A stretch of DNA of 7,833 nucleotides, taken from Rhodospirillales bacterium (GTDB lineage Bacteria; Pseudomonadota; Alphaproteobacteria; Acetobacterales; Acetobacteraceae). The notes under the pieces are model-generated. The model saw nothing but the letters and a program-made list of their open reading frames with translations, searched no databases and was not told the origin of the DNA. This document shows, piece by piece, positions 1-6,364 of the stretch. The translations under genes and the position numbers were made by a program. Location of the stretch: NCBI GenBank assembly GCA_018971455.1, contig JAGXAV010000084.1, positions 1 to 7,833 on the forward strand, in the 5' to 3' direction. Within the stretch, counting starts at the first letter, position 1; each line of letters begins with the position of its first letter.

Positions 1-481
1 GGATCGGCGAGGCCAGGGCTGCCAGGGCGGCGGCCGTCCAGCGCCACCGCCTCTCGGCGAGCGGCGCCATCGCCCAGGCGCAGGCGGCACCCACCAAACC
101 GACGCCGAGCGGGCCGAAGATGATCGCCGCCGCATGCAGGGCCGGCCGCTCGGCCATGAACGGCCGCAACGGAGCGGCGATCAGCAGCAGCAGGCTGTCG
201 AGCAGATGCGACCAGGAGGTGATGGGCGCACCGAGCCCGGAGGCTCCGCGCGGCACGATATCGGGCGGCGCGCCGCCGGCCAGGCGCGCGAGCAGGCGAT
301 CCAGACGCATGAAACTGTCGGGGTTGATCAGCCCGCCGGCCAGGACAGCCGGCAGGGTGGCGACCCCCTCCAGCACCAGCAGCATCACCGCCACCGCGAA
401 GCAGGCGAGTGCCTCGCCGCGGCCGAACGGGGCGGGGCGAACGGCCGGCACCTCAGCGGGCACGCGCCACTGCCACGGCAT
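1..481 (-). CDS. Polytopic membrane protein, putative GT-C-type glycosyltransferase, N-terminal part (runs off the left edge)
   Basis: This open frame reads without a stop from 481 to the window edge and gives 160 residues. A short polar N-terminus is followed by a hydrophobic segment at about residues 24-50. Next comes the acidic-loop motif NPDSFMRL (53-60), then WSHLLDS (90-96) leading into a second hydrophobic stretch (about 95-108), with further hydrophobic stretches at about 115-140 and from about 148. An acidic loop motif just after the first membrane helix, followed by W-S-x-L-x-D, resembles uncharacterised GT-C fold membrane glycosyltransferases (STT3/ArnT-like), which move sugars from lipid-linked donors at the membrane. 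That assignment is from memory; the membrane character is seen directly. The ATG at 481 overlaps the end of the dsbA-like gene by 29 bases. A GTG at 451, one base after that gene's stop, is an equally plausible start. Neither has a clear Shine-Dalgarno sequence, so translational coupling is likely. It is the last visible gene of the minus-strand operon. Confidence 0.62.
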   Translation of the reverse strand, partial: MPWQWRVPAEVPAVRPAPFGRGEALACFAVAVMLLVLEGVATLPAVLAGGLINPDSFMRLDRLLARLAGGAPPDIVPRGASGLGAPITSWSHLLDSLLLLIAAPLRPFMAERPALHAAAIIFGPLGVGLVGAACAWAMAPLAERRWRWTAAALAALASPI

Positions 482-1220
482 GTTGCAGATCGGCGAGCGA
501 GACGGCCCCCGGCAGGAGCGTGTCGCCGATCACATAGGCCGGGGTTCCCTCGATATGGAGAGCGGCCGCGAGGCGCAGATTGGCGTCGATGCGGGCCTGG
601 ATCGCGGGGGCATCCATGTCGGCGCGCAGGCGCTTCCAGTTCAGCCCGTCGGCCTCGGCGGCCTTCTGGATCACCGCCTCGGTGATGTTGGGGGTGCCGT
701 CCATCAACGTGTCGTGCAGCTTCTGGTAGGCGCCCTGGCGGGCGGCCGCCAGAACCGCCCGGGCCGCCAGCACGCTGCCCGGGCCGAGGATCGGGATGTC
801 CTTGTAGACCACCCGGATCTTGCGGTCCTGCGTCAGGAGCCGGGCCAGCACCGGGCGCATGCTGCGGCAATAGGGACAGCGCACGTCGTAGAACTCGACC
901 AGCGTGACGTCGCCGCGCGGATTGCCGGCGGTCGGGTCGCCCGGCGTGCGGGTCAGTTCGGGGGCGAAGGATTGCAGGCGCGCCTGCGTCGCCTGCGCCT
1001 GCTGGCGGCCGTCATCCTGCTGGAGCGCGGTGACCGCGTCGCGCAGGATGGAAGGGTCCGATTTCAGCGCGTCGCGCAGGATCTGCACGATTTCGGCGCG
1101 CTGGGCCGCGCTGAAGCTGCTGGCGGCCGGTGATTGCCCCGGCGCCGGCTGTGCCAGGGGCGCCGCGCGCGGGATGGCAAGCATCAAGGCAACGAGCAGG
1201 ATGGCGGCACGACACTTCAT
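453..1220 (-). CDS. DsbA-family thiol:disulfide oxidoreductase with ScsC-like N-terminal region
   Basis: The predicted product is a 255-residue exported thioredoxin-fold protein that makes or isomerises disulfides in the periplasm. Residues 1-24 form a signal peptide (MKCR, hydrophobic core, cleavage near PLA-QPA). Residues 36-70 (FSAAQRAEIVQILRDALKSD...) resemble the N-terminal helical oligomerisation region of ScsC/Com1-type proteins. The thioredoxin fold follows, with VTLVEFYDVRCPYC and active-site C115-P-Y-C118. The conserved cis-proline lies in the GTPAYV segment (T226-P227). Length is normal for the family. The ATG at 1220 is preceded by AAGAGG at 1230-1235 with 9 bases of spacing, and it begins the signal peptide, so the start is well supported. 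It lies 17 bases downstream of the M48 protease gene and overlaps the next membrane protein gene, so the three are probably cotranscribed. The ScsC-like region hints at a multimeric isomerase rather than a simple oxidase, but that is inference. Confidence 0.92.
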   Translation of the reverse strand: MKCRAAILLVALMLAIPRAAPLAQPAPGQSPAASSFSAAQRAEIVQILRDALKSDPSILRDAVTALQQDDGRQQAQATQARLQSFAPELTRTPGDPTAGNPRGDVTLVEFYDVRCPYCRSMRPVLARLLTQDRKIRVVYKDIPILGPGSVLAARAVLAAARQGAYQKLHDTLMDGTPNITEAVIQKAAEADGLNWKRLRADMDAPAIQARIDANLRLAAALHIEGTPAYVIGDTLLPGAVSLADLQHAVAVARAR

Positions 1221-1237
1221 GAAAGAAAACCTCTTGA

Positions 1238-2635
1238 TCAGAACCCTTCGCGGTTCGCCCGCTTCACCGCGTTGCCGATATCCTGCGCCCGCAGCCGCGC
1301 CGGACCGGGCGGCAGCCTGGCCACCGCCTGCCCGGCAAGCCGGTGGGCGGCCGGAACATCGCCATTGAGCAACGCCTCCTCGGCGAGTGCGAGATCGGCT
1401 TGGCCGATATTGCCGAGCCGCCCCCAGGCGGTGCCGAGGCTGCGCCATGTATCGGCATCGCCGCGCGCCGCGTCCAGTGCCGTCTGGAGTTGCTGCACTG
1501 CCTCGGGCAGCAGCGTACGGTCGCCGGTCTCGATCAGCGCGCGGCCGAGGGCGGCGCGGATCAACGGCTGGTCGGGCGCCAGGCGAATCGCGGTCCGGTA
1601 GGGCACGAGGGCGGCGCGCACCTGGCCGGCATCGAACAGGATCTGCCCCTTGAGCTCGTTGAGCCAGGGGCTGGAAGGATCGTCGCGCAGCAGCCCGTCG
1701 AGCAGGGCCAGGGCCGGTGCGGTGTGGCCGAGCCGGTAGAGGGCGATGGCGCGGGCATAGCGCGCGGGGGGTGTTGCGTCGGCGGCCGGGATGCGCGCCA
1801 GCGTCGCCGCGCCGGAGTCGAGGAAGCCGTGCAGCTTGGCCCGCACCATGGCGAAGCGTCGTTCGAAGCCGGCCGGGAGCTTCGCGTTGCTCCACGGGCT
1901 GTGATCGACATGGTCCTGCACCGCCGCGATGCGCGCGCTGGTCAGCGGGTGGGTGAGCAGATAGGGATCCTGCTCGTCCGACAGCAGCGCCTCCTCGTTC
2001 TGCAGCCGGTCGAACATCGCAAGCAGGCCGCGCGCCGACCAGTGCAGCCGGTCGAGGAAGGTCAGCGCCGCCTGATCGGCCGAGGCCTCCATGCCACGGG
2101 TGAAGGAAAGATAGCCGCGCAGCGCCATCTGCTGAGCGCCGAGGGCGGCGCCGAACCCGGCCGCGTTGCCGCTGGCGACGCCGGCGGCGACGCCGATGAG
2201 CAGGGCGGCAACGGACTCGATCAGCGCGTTGCGCTGGGCCTCCGGCAGCCGCGCGAGATGGCCGCCAGCGATGTGGCCGGTCTCGTGGGCCAGCACGCCG
2301 ACAACCTCCAGCGCCGAGCGGGCCTGCATCAGCAGGCCGGTGGTGATGAAGAGCCGGTTGCCGGTGGCTACGAACGAGTTTATGGCAGCGTCGCGGAGGA
2401 TCACGATCCGCACCAGGGCGGGATCCACCCCGGCCGCACGAAACAGGGGGTTGGCGAAATTGCGCAGCAGCGTTTCGGTTTCCGCGTCGCGGATGATCAC
2501 CAGGCGCGCCCCGGCCGCCGCTCCACCCACCTGCGCCGCGGCCGGAACCGGCCGAACGAGCGATGAGGCGGCCAGCAGCAGCAGGTCGCGACGGCGGGCG
2601 GGCTGGATGAGCGGCTCGGCCATGCGCGGCAGCAT
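1238..2635 (-). CDS. M48-family metalloprotease with TPR-like C-terminal tail (BepA/YfgC-like)
   Basis: The predicted product is a 465-residue exported zinc metalloprotease. Residues 15-35 (RRRDLLLLAAS...PAAAQ) form a signal peptide with a twin-arginine-like RRDLL motif. The peptidase domain spans about 43-245: zinc motif H117-E-T-G-H121, third ligand probably E183 in MEASADQAAL, and a conserved T-H-P-L-x-x-x-R segment at 228-235 that in BepA carries a regulatory histidine. Residues about 290-440 are alanine/leucine-rich helical repeats that read as TPR units (ALYRLGHTAPALALLDGLL; FDAGQVRAALVPYRTAIRLAPDQP). BepA-type enzymes degrade or assist stalled outer-membrane proteins in the periplasm. 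Two starts are possible, 2635 (MLPRM) and 2623 (MAEP); neither has a good Shine-Dalgarno sequence, and both place the 5' end against or inside the divergent lipoprotein gene. It is the first gene of the minus operon; the stop is 17 bases before the dsbA-like start. Confidence 0.93.
   Translation of the reverse strand: MLPRMAEPLIQPARRRDLLLLAASSLVRPVPAAAQVGGAAAGARLVIIRDAETETLLRNFANPLFRAAGVDPALVRIVILRDAAINSFVATGNRLFITTGLLMQARSALEVVGVLAHETGHIAGGHLARLPEAQRNALIESVAALLIGVAAGVASGNAAGFGAALGAQQMALRGYLSFTRGMEASADQAALTFLDRLHWSARGLLAMFDRLQNEEALLSDEQDPYLLTHPLTSARIAAVQDHVDHSPWSNAKLPAGFERRFAMVRAKLHGFLDSGAATLARIPAADATPPARYARAIALYRLGHTAPALALLDGLLRDDPSSPWLNELKGQILFDAGQVRAALVPYRTAIRLAPDQPLIRAALGRALIETGDRTLLPEAVQQLQTALDAARGDADTWRSLGTAWGRLGNIGQADLALAEEALLNGDVPAAHRLAGQAVARLPPGPARLRAQDIGNAVKRANREGF
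2607..2635. other. Divergent overlapping 5' ends; the two start codons can share one CATG
   Basis: The plus-strand lipoprotein gene can start at ATG 2622 (or 2607) and the minus-strand protease gene at ATG 2623 (or 2635). The tetranucleotide CATG at 2621-2624 contains one start on each strand. Even the least overlapping choice overlaps by two bases, because both signal peptides begin right here and neither frame offers a later start before its hydrophobic core. The promoters and untranslated leaders of both operons must therefore lie inside the coding region of the opposite gene. I could not identify convincing -35/-10 boxes for either one. Confidence 0.6.
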
Positions 2636-4043
2636 ACAGGCTCGCTCGCTCAGCGTCTTGCTCGCCTGCGCGATGGCGACCTCGGGCTGTTCGATGTTCG
2701 GGCCCAGCGCGCCTCCCGCCGGGCAGGTCGGCCATATCAGCGGGTTCCTCGGCGCCGTCGCGGCTGACGAGCCGCAGGCGGCACTGGTGGCACGCGGGGT
2801 GCTGTCGGCCGGCGGCAATGCCGCCGATGCGGCGGTGGCGCTGGGCTTCGCGCTGGCCGTGACGCTGCCCTCCCGGGCCGGGCTGGGCGGCGGAGGGGCG
2901 TGCCTGTCCTGGCGCGCCGGTGCCGCGGGCAAGGACGGGCCGGTGGCGGTGCTGTTCACCCCGCGCGCACCGGCCAGCACGGCGGGCTCGTCGCGCCCGG
3001 CCGCGGTGCCGATGCTGGCGCGCGGGCTCTACGCGCTGCATGCCCGCGACGGCAGCCAGCCTTTCGAGACGCTGGTCAGCCCCGCCGAACGCCTGGCGCG
3101 CTTCGGTGTTCCGGCCAGCCGCGCGCTGGTCAGCGATCTCGCCGTCGTCGCCGGCCCGTTGGCGGCCGACCCCGAGGCGGACCGCATCTTCTTCCGCGCC
3201 GGCCGCCCGCTGGCCGATGGCGCGCCCCTTGCGCAACCCGAGCTGGGCGCCACGCTGGCGCAAATCCGCGTCGCCGGCGTGGGCGACCTCTATCAGGGCG
3301 TGCTGGGCCGCCGCGTGGCGGACGCCGCCAGGCAGGCCGGCGGCAGCTTCACCATCGCCGATCTGCGCGCGGCCCTGCCGCAAGTGACAGCCCCGCTGAC
3401 CGTGCCTGCGCCGGGGCCTGATCTGGTCGCTGTCCTGCCCCCGCCAGCCGATGGCGGGCTGGCCGCCGCCGCCGCCTTCCAGGCGCTGCGCGCCAACCCC
3501 GCTGATGACGCGGCGGCAACGGCGCGGGCCTTGGCCGCCGCCGCGCGGTGGCGCCAAGGCGGGATCACGCCGCAGGCGATCCTGGCCGGCAATGTGGCCG
3601 CCGCCGGCCTGCCCGCCCTGCCCGCCTCCACCAGCTTTGCCGTGCTCGACCGCAACGGCAATGCCGTGACCTGCGCGCTGACCATGGACAATCTGTTCGG
3701 CACCGGGCGCATCGCGCCCAGTACCGGCATGGTGCTGGCGGCCTCGCCATCCGCCTTCCCGCCGCCCCTGCTCAGCGCGGCGATCGCCTACAACCCCAAT
3801 GTCCACGCCTTCCGCGCCGCCGTGGCGAGTTCCGGCCAGGAAGGGGCACCTCTGGCCACCGCGGCGGGAATGATGCAGGCGCTGGCGGGAGGTGCCGGCC
3901 GGTCGCAGCCGGCGCCGGGCGCCGTGCCGGGGCCGGGCCGCGCCAACATCATTGCGTGCAGCCAATATCTCCCCGGCGAGAACGGCAGTTGCGGCTGGGC
4001 GACCGATCCGCGCGGCGCGGGGCTCGCCGCCGGCAGCAACTGA
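2622..4043 (+). CDS. Gamma-glutamyltranspeptidase-like lipoprotein with degenerate active site
   Basis: The predicted product has 473 residues. Residues 1-22 form a signal sequence ending in a lipobox-like T-S-G-C, with C23 as lipidation site, so it is probably anchored in the envelope. The fold is recognisable as gamma-glutamyltranspeptidase (GGT): LSAGGNAADAAVALGFALAV then LPSRAGLGGGG (61-92) matches the N-terminal signature, and FAVLDRNGNAVTCALTMDNLFGTGRIAPSTGMVL (339-372) matches the start of the small subunit. Key residues differ. The TTH[YF]S motif whose first Thr is the nucleophile reads S336-T-S-F-A. The substrate-binding F-R-E-x-A-P motif reads FTPRAP (112-117). The P-L-S-S motif is PLLS (382-385). 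At 473 residues it is shorter than usual GGTs (roughly 530-580). C446 and C457 near the end could form a disulfide. It may be a serine-nucleophile variant, an amidase-like relative or a non-catalytic paralogue. The start at 2622 fits the lipoprotein signal; 2607 is the alternative. Its stop overlaps the next gene's start. Confidence 0.8.
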   Translation: MRGSIQARSLSVLLACAMATSGCSMFGPSAPPAGQVGHISGFLGAVAADEPQAALVARGVLSAGGNAADAAVALGFALAVTLPSRAGLGGGGACLSWRAGAAGKDGPVAVLFTPRAPASTAGSSRPAAVPMLARGLYALHARDGSQPFETLVSPAERLARFGVPASRALVSDLAVVAGPLAADPEADRIFFRAGRPLADGAPLAQPELGATLAQIRVAGVGDLYQGVLGRRVADAARQAGGSFTIADLRAALPQVTAPLTVPAPGPDLVAVLPPPADGGLAAAAAFQALRANPADDAAATARALAAAARWRQGGITPQAILAGNVAAAGLPALPASTSFAVLDRNGNAVTCALTMDNLFGTGRIAPSTGMVLAASPSAFPPPLLSAAIAYNPNVHAFRAAVASSGQEGAPLATAAGMMQALAGGAGRSQPAPGAVPGPGRANIIACSQYLPGENGSCGWATDPRGAGLAAGSN

Positions 4044-5203
4044 TGGCGCTGAAGGTCGGCCGGGGCGCCGCGGCGCCGCCTTTCATCGTCATGGACGTGA
4101 TCGCCGCGGCCAATGCCGCCCAGGCGGCGCTGCCGCCCGGTGCGGCCCACGTCATCCGCATGGAGGTCGGCCAGCCCGGCACCGGTGCGCCCGCCGGCGC
4201 AGTGGCGGCGGTGCAGGCTGCCCTCGGCGGCGGGGCGGCGATGGGCTACACCGAGGCGTTGGGGCGGGCGTCCCTGCGCGCGCGCATCGCCCGGCATAGC
4301 CAGGAGTGGTACGGCATCGACATCGCGCCGGCGCGCGTGGCGGTGACGATGGGGGCGTCGGGCGCGTTCCCGCTCGCCTTCCTCGCCGCCTTCAATCCGG
4401 GCGACCGCATCGCCATGGCAGCGCCCTTCTACCCGCCCTACGTCAACATCCTGACCGCGCTCGGCATGCAGCCGGTGCTGCTGCCCTCCGGGCCGGCGAC
4501 CCGCTTCCAGCCCAGCATCGCCATGCTCGAGGCGCTCGATCCGCTGCCCGACGGGCTGATCGTCGCCAGCCCGTGCAACCCCGCCGGCACCATGCTGCAT
4601 CCCGACGAACTCGCCGCCATCGCGATCTGGTGCGACCGCCATGGCGTGCGCCTGATCAGCGACGAGATCTATCACGGGCTGAACTATGACGTGCCGCTCA
4701 GCAGTGCCGCGGCATTCAGCAAATCGGCCGTGGTGATCAACAGCTTTTCGAAATACTTCAGCATGACGGGCTGGCGTATCGGCTGGATGGTGCTGCCGGA
4801 GGATCTGCTGCGACCGGTCGAATGTCTGGCGCAGAATCTGTTCATCAGCGCGCCGCACATCGCCCAGATCGCCGCGGAGGCGGCATTCGGGTGCACCACC
4901 GAGTTGCAGGCCAACGTGGCGCGCTATCGCCGCTCGCGCGACCTGCTGCTGGCCGCGCTGCCGGCCGCCGGCTTCCCGACGCCGAGCCCGGCCGAGGGCG
5001 CCTTCTACCTCTATGCCGACGTCTCGGCGCGGACCAATGACAGCGAGGATTTCTGCCGCCGCATGCTGGCGGAGGCGGGCGTTGCGGCATCGCCCGGGGT
5101 GGATTTCGATCGCGAGCGCGGCCGCGGGTTCATCCGCTTCAGCTATTGCGGGCCGGAGGCCGACATGGCCGAGGCGGCGGCGCGGCTGGCGCGCTGGCGC
5201 TAA
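4043..5203 (+). CDS. Class I/II pyridoxal-phosphate-dependent aminotransferase
   Basis: The predicted product is a 386-residue cytosolic fold-type I aminotransferase that exchanges an amino group between an amino acid and a 2-oxo acid. Visible family landmarks are the substrate-side E-V-G-Q-P segment (41-45), GYTEALG (68-74), A-S-P-C-N179-P-A-G-T (175-183), D207-E-I-Y210 contacting the cofactor, and the Schiff-base lysine K237 in S-F-S-K-Y-F-S-M-T-G-W-R-I-G-W. R365 in GFIRFSY binds the substrate carboxylate. All core catalytic residues are present and the length is normal. It resembles the AspC/AlaA/YbdL-like broad subgroup, but the substrate cannot be read from the sequence. The ATG at 4043 shares its A with the TGA of the upstream lipoprotein gene (TGATG). 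There is no obvious Shine-Dalgarno sequence, so translation probably depends on termination-reinitiation. It ends in TAA immediately before the inverted repeat at 5210-5239. Confidence 0.95.
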   Translation: MALKVGRGAAAPPFIVMDVIAAANAAQAALPPGAAHVIRMEVGQPGTGAPAGAVAAVQAALGGGAAMGYTEALGRASLRARIARHSQEWYGIDIAPARVAVTMGASGAFPLAFLAAFNPGDRIAMAAPFYPPYVNILTALGMQPVLLPSGPATRFQPSIAMLEALDPLPDGLIVASPCNPAGTMLHPDELAAIAIWCDRHGVRLISDEIYHGLNYDVPLSSAAAFSKSAVVINSFSKYFSMTGWRIGWMVLPEDLLRPVECLAQNLFISAPHIAQIAAEAAFGCTTELQANVARYRRSRDLLLAALPAAGFPTPSPAEGAFYLYADVSARTNDSEDFCRRMLAEAGVAASPGVDFDRERGRGFIRFSYCGPEADMAEAAARLARWR

Positions 5204-5209
5204 AGCGCG

Positions 5210-5239
5210 ATCCGACCTGATGGAATCGTCAGGTCGGAT
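5210..5239. terminator. Perfect 11-bp inverted repeat between convergent genes, probable bidirectional terminator or interspersed palindrome
   Basis: ATCCGACCTGA (5210-5220) and its exact complement TCAGGTCGGAT (5229-5239) flank an 8-base loop. It starts 7 bases after the aminotransferase stop and lies 43 bases past the lrgB stop on the other strand, the place expected for a shared terminator. There is no U tract on the plus side and only a short CTTT on the minus side, so it is not a textbook intrinsic terminator. The alternative is a copy of a genome-wide extragenic palindrome. Confidence 0.55.
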
Positions 5240-5248
5240 GGACGTGCT

Positions 5249-5270
5249 CTGGAAAACATCGATTCTCCAG
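5249..5270 (-). other. Weak imperfect hairpin just downstream of lrgB
   Basis: CTGGA at 5249-5253 can pair with TCCAG at 5266-5270, with two further A-T pairs after one mismatch. It lies 12 bases beyond the lrgB stop in the lrgB direction. With the larger inverted repeat next to it, it could help stop or stabilise the lrgAB transcript, but the stem is short and may be chance. Confidence 0.2.
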
Positions 5271-5282
5271 GAGGCCGGGGCC

Positions 5283-6002
5283 CTATCGGACGACCAGCGT
5301 CGCCAGCAGCGGCACGATGATGGCGGTGATCAGTCCGTTCAGCCCGATCGCCAGCCCGCCGAAGGCGCCGGCCGTCTCCGAGGTGAGCAGCATGTGGGCG
5401 GTGACCAGCCCGTGCCCGGCGGTGCCGCCGGCCAGGCCCCGGGCGCGCGGGTCGCGGATGCCGGCCAGCCACAGGGAAGGGCCGGCAAGGAGGATGGCGG
5501 AGACTCCGGTGATCAGCACGAAGGCCGCGGCCAGCGACGGGTCGCCGCCGATCTGCTCGGCGATGCCCATGGCAATCGGCGTGGTGACCGATTTCACCGC
5601 CACCGACACCACCACCTCGCGCGGCGCGCCGAGGGCGCGGGCGATCAGCATGGCGCTGAGGGAGGCGGTGGCCGACCCGGCGAGAATGGCGGGCAGAATG
5701 GCGCCGGCCGAGCGGCGGATGCGCGCGAGATTGGAGTACATCGGCAGGGCGAGCGCCACCGTGGCCGGGCCGAGCAGGAAGTGGATGTACTGCGCGCCCT
5801 GGAAATAGGCGGCATAGGGCGTGCCGGTGGCCAGCAGAAGAAGCACCAGCGTGCCGATGGAAAGCAGCACCGGATTGGCCAGGATATGCCCGCCGGCCGC
5901 CCGGCTCGCCATCACGGCGAAGCGGTAGACGACGAGTGTCGCGGCCAGGCCCAGCAGCGGCGTGGTTTCCAGATAGACCCAGAGATGGAACAGCTTGTCC
6001 AC
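5283..6002 (-). CDS. lrgB: LrgB/CidB-family polytopic membrane protein
   Basis: The predicted product has 239 residues, almost all hydrophobic, with about 6-8 membrane segments and no signal peptide. Family landmarks in order are NPVLLSI (43-49), FLLGPATVALALPMY (75-89), the conserved K137-S-V-T-T-P-I-A-M, G-T-A-G-H-G (193-198) and the C-terminal AGAFGGLAIGLNGLITAIIVPLL. LrgB and LrgA act as a pair in the inner membrane. In staphylococci they were described as modulators of murein hydrolase activity and lysis; relatives transport pyruvate (Bacillus PftAB) or glycolate/glycerate (plant PLGG1). I chose the GTG at 6002 because the hydrophobic domain starts soon after it and GAGGA (6012-6016) lies 9 bases upstream, inside the last codons of lrgA. 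The two genes are separated by only 2 bases, so they are translationally linked. The substrate is unknown. Confidence 0.93.
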   Translation of the reverse strand: MDKLFHLWVYLETTPLLGLAATLVVYRFAVMASRAAGGHILANPVLLSIGTLVLLLLATGTPYAAYFQGAQYIHFLLGPATVALALPMYSNLARIRRSAGAILPAILAGSATASLSAMLIARALGAPREVVVSVAVKSVTTPIAMGIAEQIGGDPSLAAAFVLITGVSAILLAGPSLWLAGIRDPRARGLAGGTAGHGLVTAHMLLTSETAGAFGGLAIGLNGLITAIIVPLLATLVVR

Positions 6003-6004
6003 CG

Positions 6005-6364
6005 CTACAGATCCTCGGCCCGCGACAGGCGCTGCATCACCCAGCCGGTGACCACGAGGCCGAGGAAGGTGGAAACCACAATGGCGACGGCGATCGGCAG
6101 CAGGTTGCGCCCGACCACGCCGAGCTGCGTGACCACGCCGACGCCGGCCGGCACGAAGAGCAGCGAGAGGTGCGAAAGCAGCCCGCCCGCGGTGCTGCGC
6201 AGCTCGGCCGGCGGGGCGGCGCCGTTGTAGCGCTCGCGCAGCACCAGTCCCGCGAGCAGCAGCACCATGCCGACCACCGGGCCTGGAATCGGCAGCCCGA
6301 TGAAGCGGGCGATCACCTCCCCGGCAAACTGGCACAGCACCAGCAGCGTGAGCGCGTTCAACAT
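6005..6364 (-). CDS. lrgA: LrgA/CidA-family holin-like membrane protein
   Basis: The predicted product is a 119-residue small integral membrane protein with about four membrane segments (roughly 3-20, 28-44, 62-80, 86-110). It has the family signatures LPIPGPVVGM (24-33) and LSLLFVPAGVGVV (66-78), and an R-E-R-Y turn at 43-46. It is the partner of LrgB, encoded 2 bases downstream. CidA/LrgA proteins were named holin-like because of their size and topology, while newer work treats the pair as a small-organic-acid transporter. The ATG at 6364 has no recognisable Shine-Dalgarno sequence, and no in-frame start is seen just upstream, so either a leaderless or weakly initiated message or coupling to the tiny upstream frame at 6358-6441 is possible. 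Length is normal, and no LytR/LytS-type regulator is next to it. Confidence 0.92.
   Translation of the reverse strand: MLNALTLLVLCQFAGEVIARFIGLPIPGPVVGMVLLLAGLVLRERYNGAAPPAELRSTAGGLLSHLSLLFVPAGVGVVTQLGVVGRNLLPIAVAIVVSTFLGLVVTGWVMQRLSRAEDL

Noticed and set aside
120..1133. 337-codon plus-strand frame
   Set aside because: It is antisense to the GT-C-like and dsbA-like genes and shows low-complexity R/G/A composition, no domain and no ribosome binding site.
1343..2566. 407-codon plus-strand frame opposite the M48 gene
   Set aside because: Its composition is that of a shadow frame, while the minus strand has the zinc motif and TPR-like repeats.
2166..2621. Extension of the GGT-like protein to an upstream ATG at 2166
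   Set aside because: The added residues are a shadow of the M48 catalytic domain and would bury the lipoprotein signal sequence.
2636..2980. Extension of the M48 protein to an upstream start at 2980
   Set aside because: It would add 115 residues without similarity before a clear signal peptide and would lie entirely inside the lipoprotein gene.
1238..3965. Upstream extension of the dsbA-like frame on the minus strand, open as far as 3965 (1170 codons in total with the dsbA part)
   Set aside because: Only its last 255 residues (453-1220) look like a real protein. The rest is arginine- and glycine-rich translation of other frames of the M48 and lipoprotein genes, a common artefact at this GC content.
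3788..4858. 356-codon minus-strand frame under the lipoprotein and aminotransferase genes
   Set aside because: It crosses the junction of two well-supported plus-strand genes and has no recognisable domain.
5013..6230. 405-codon plus-strand frame over lrgB
   Set aside because: The minus strand here encodes clear LrgB and LrgA signatures; the plus frame is H/G/R-rich and lacks structure.
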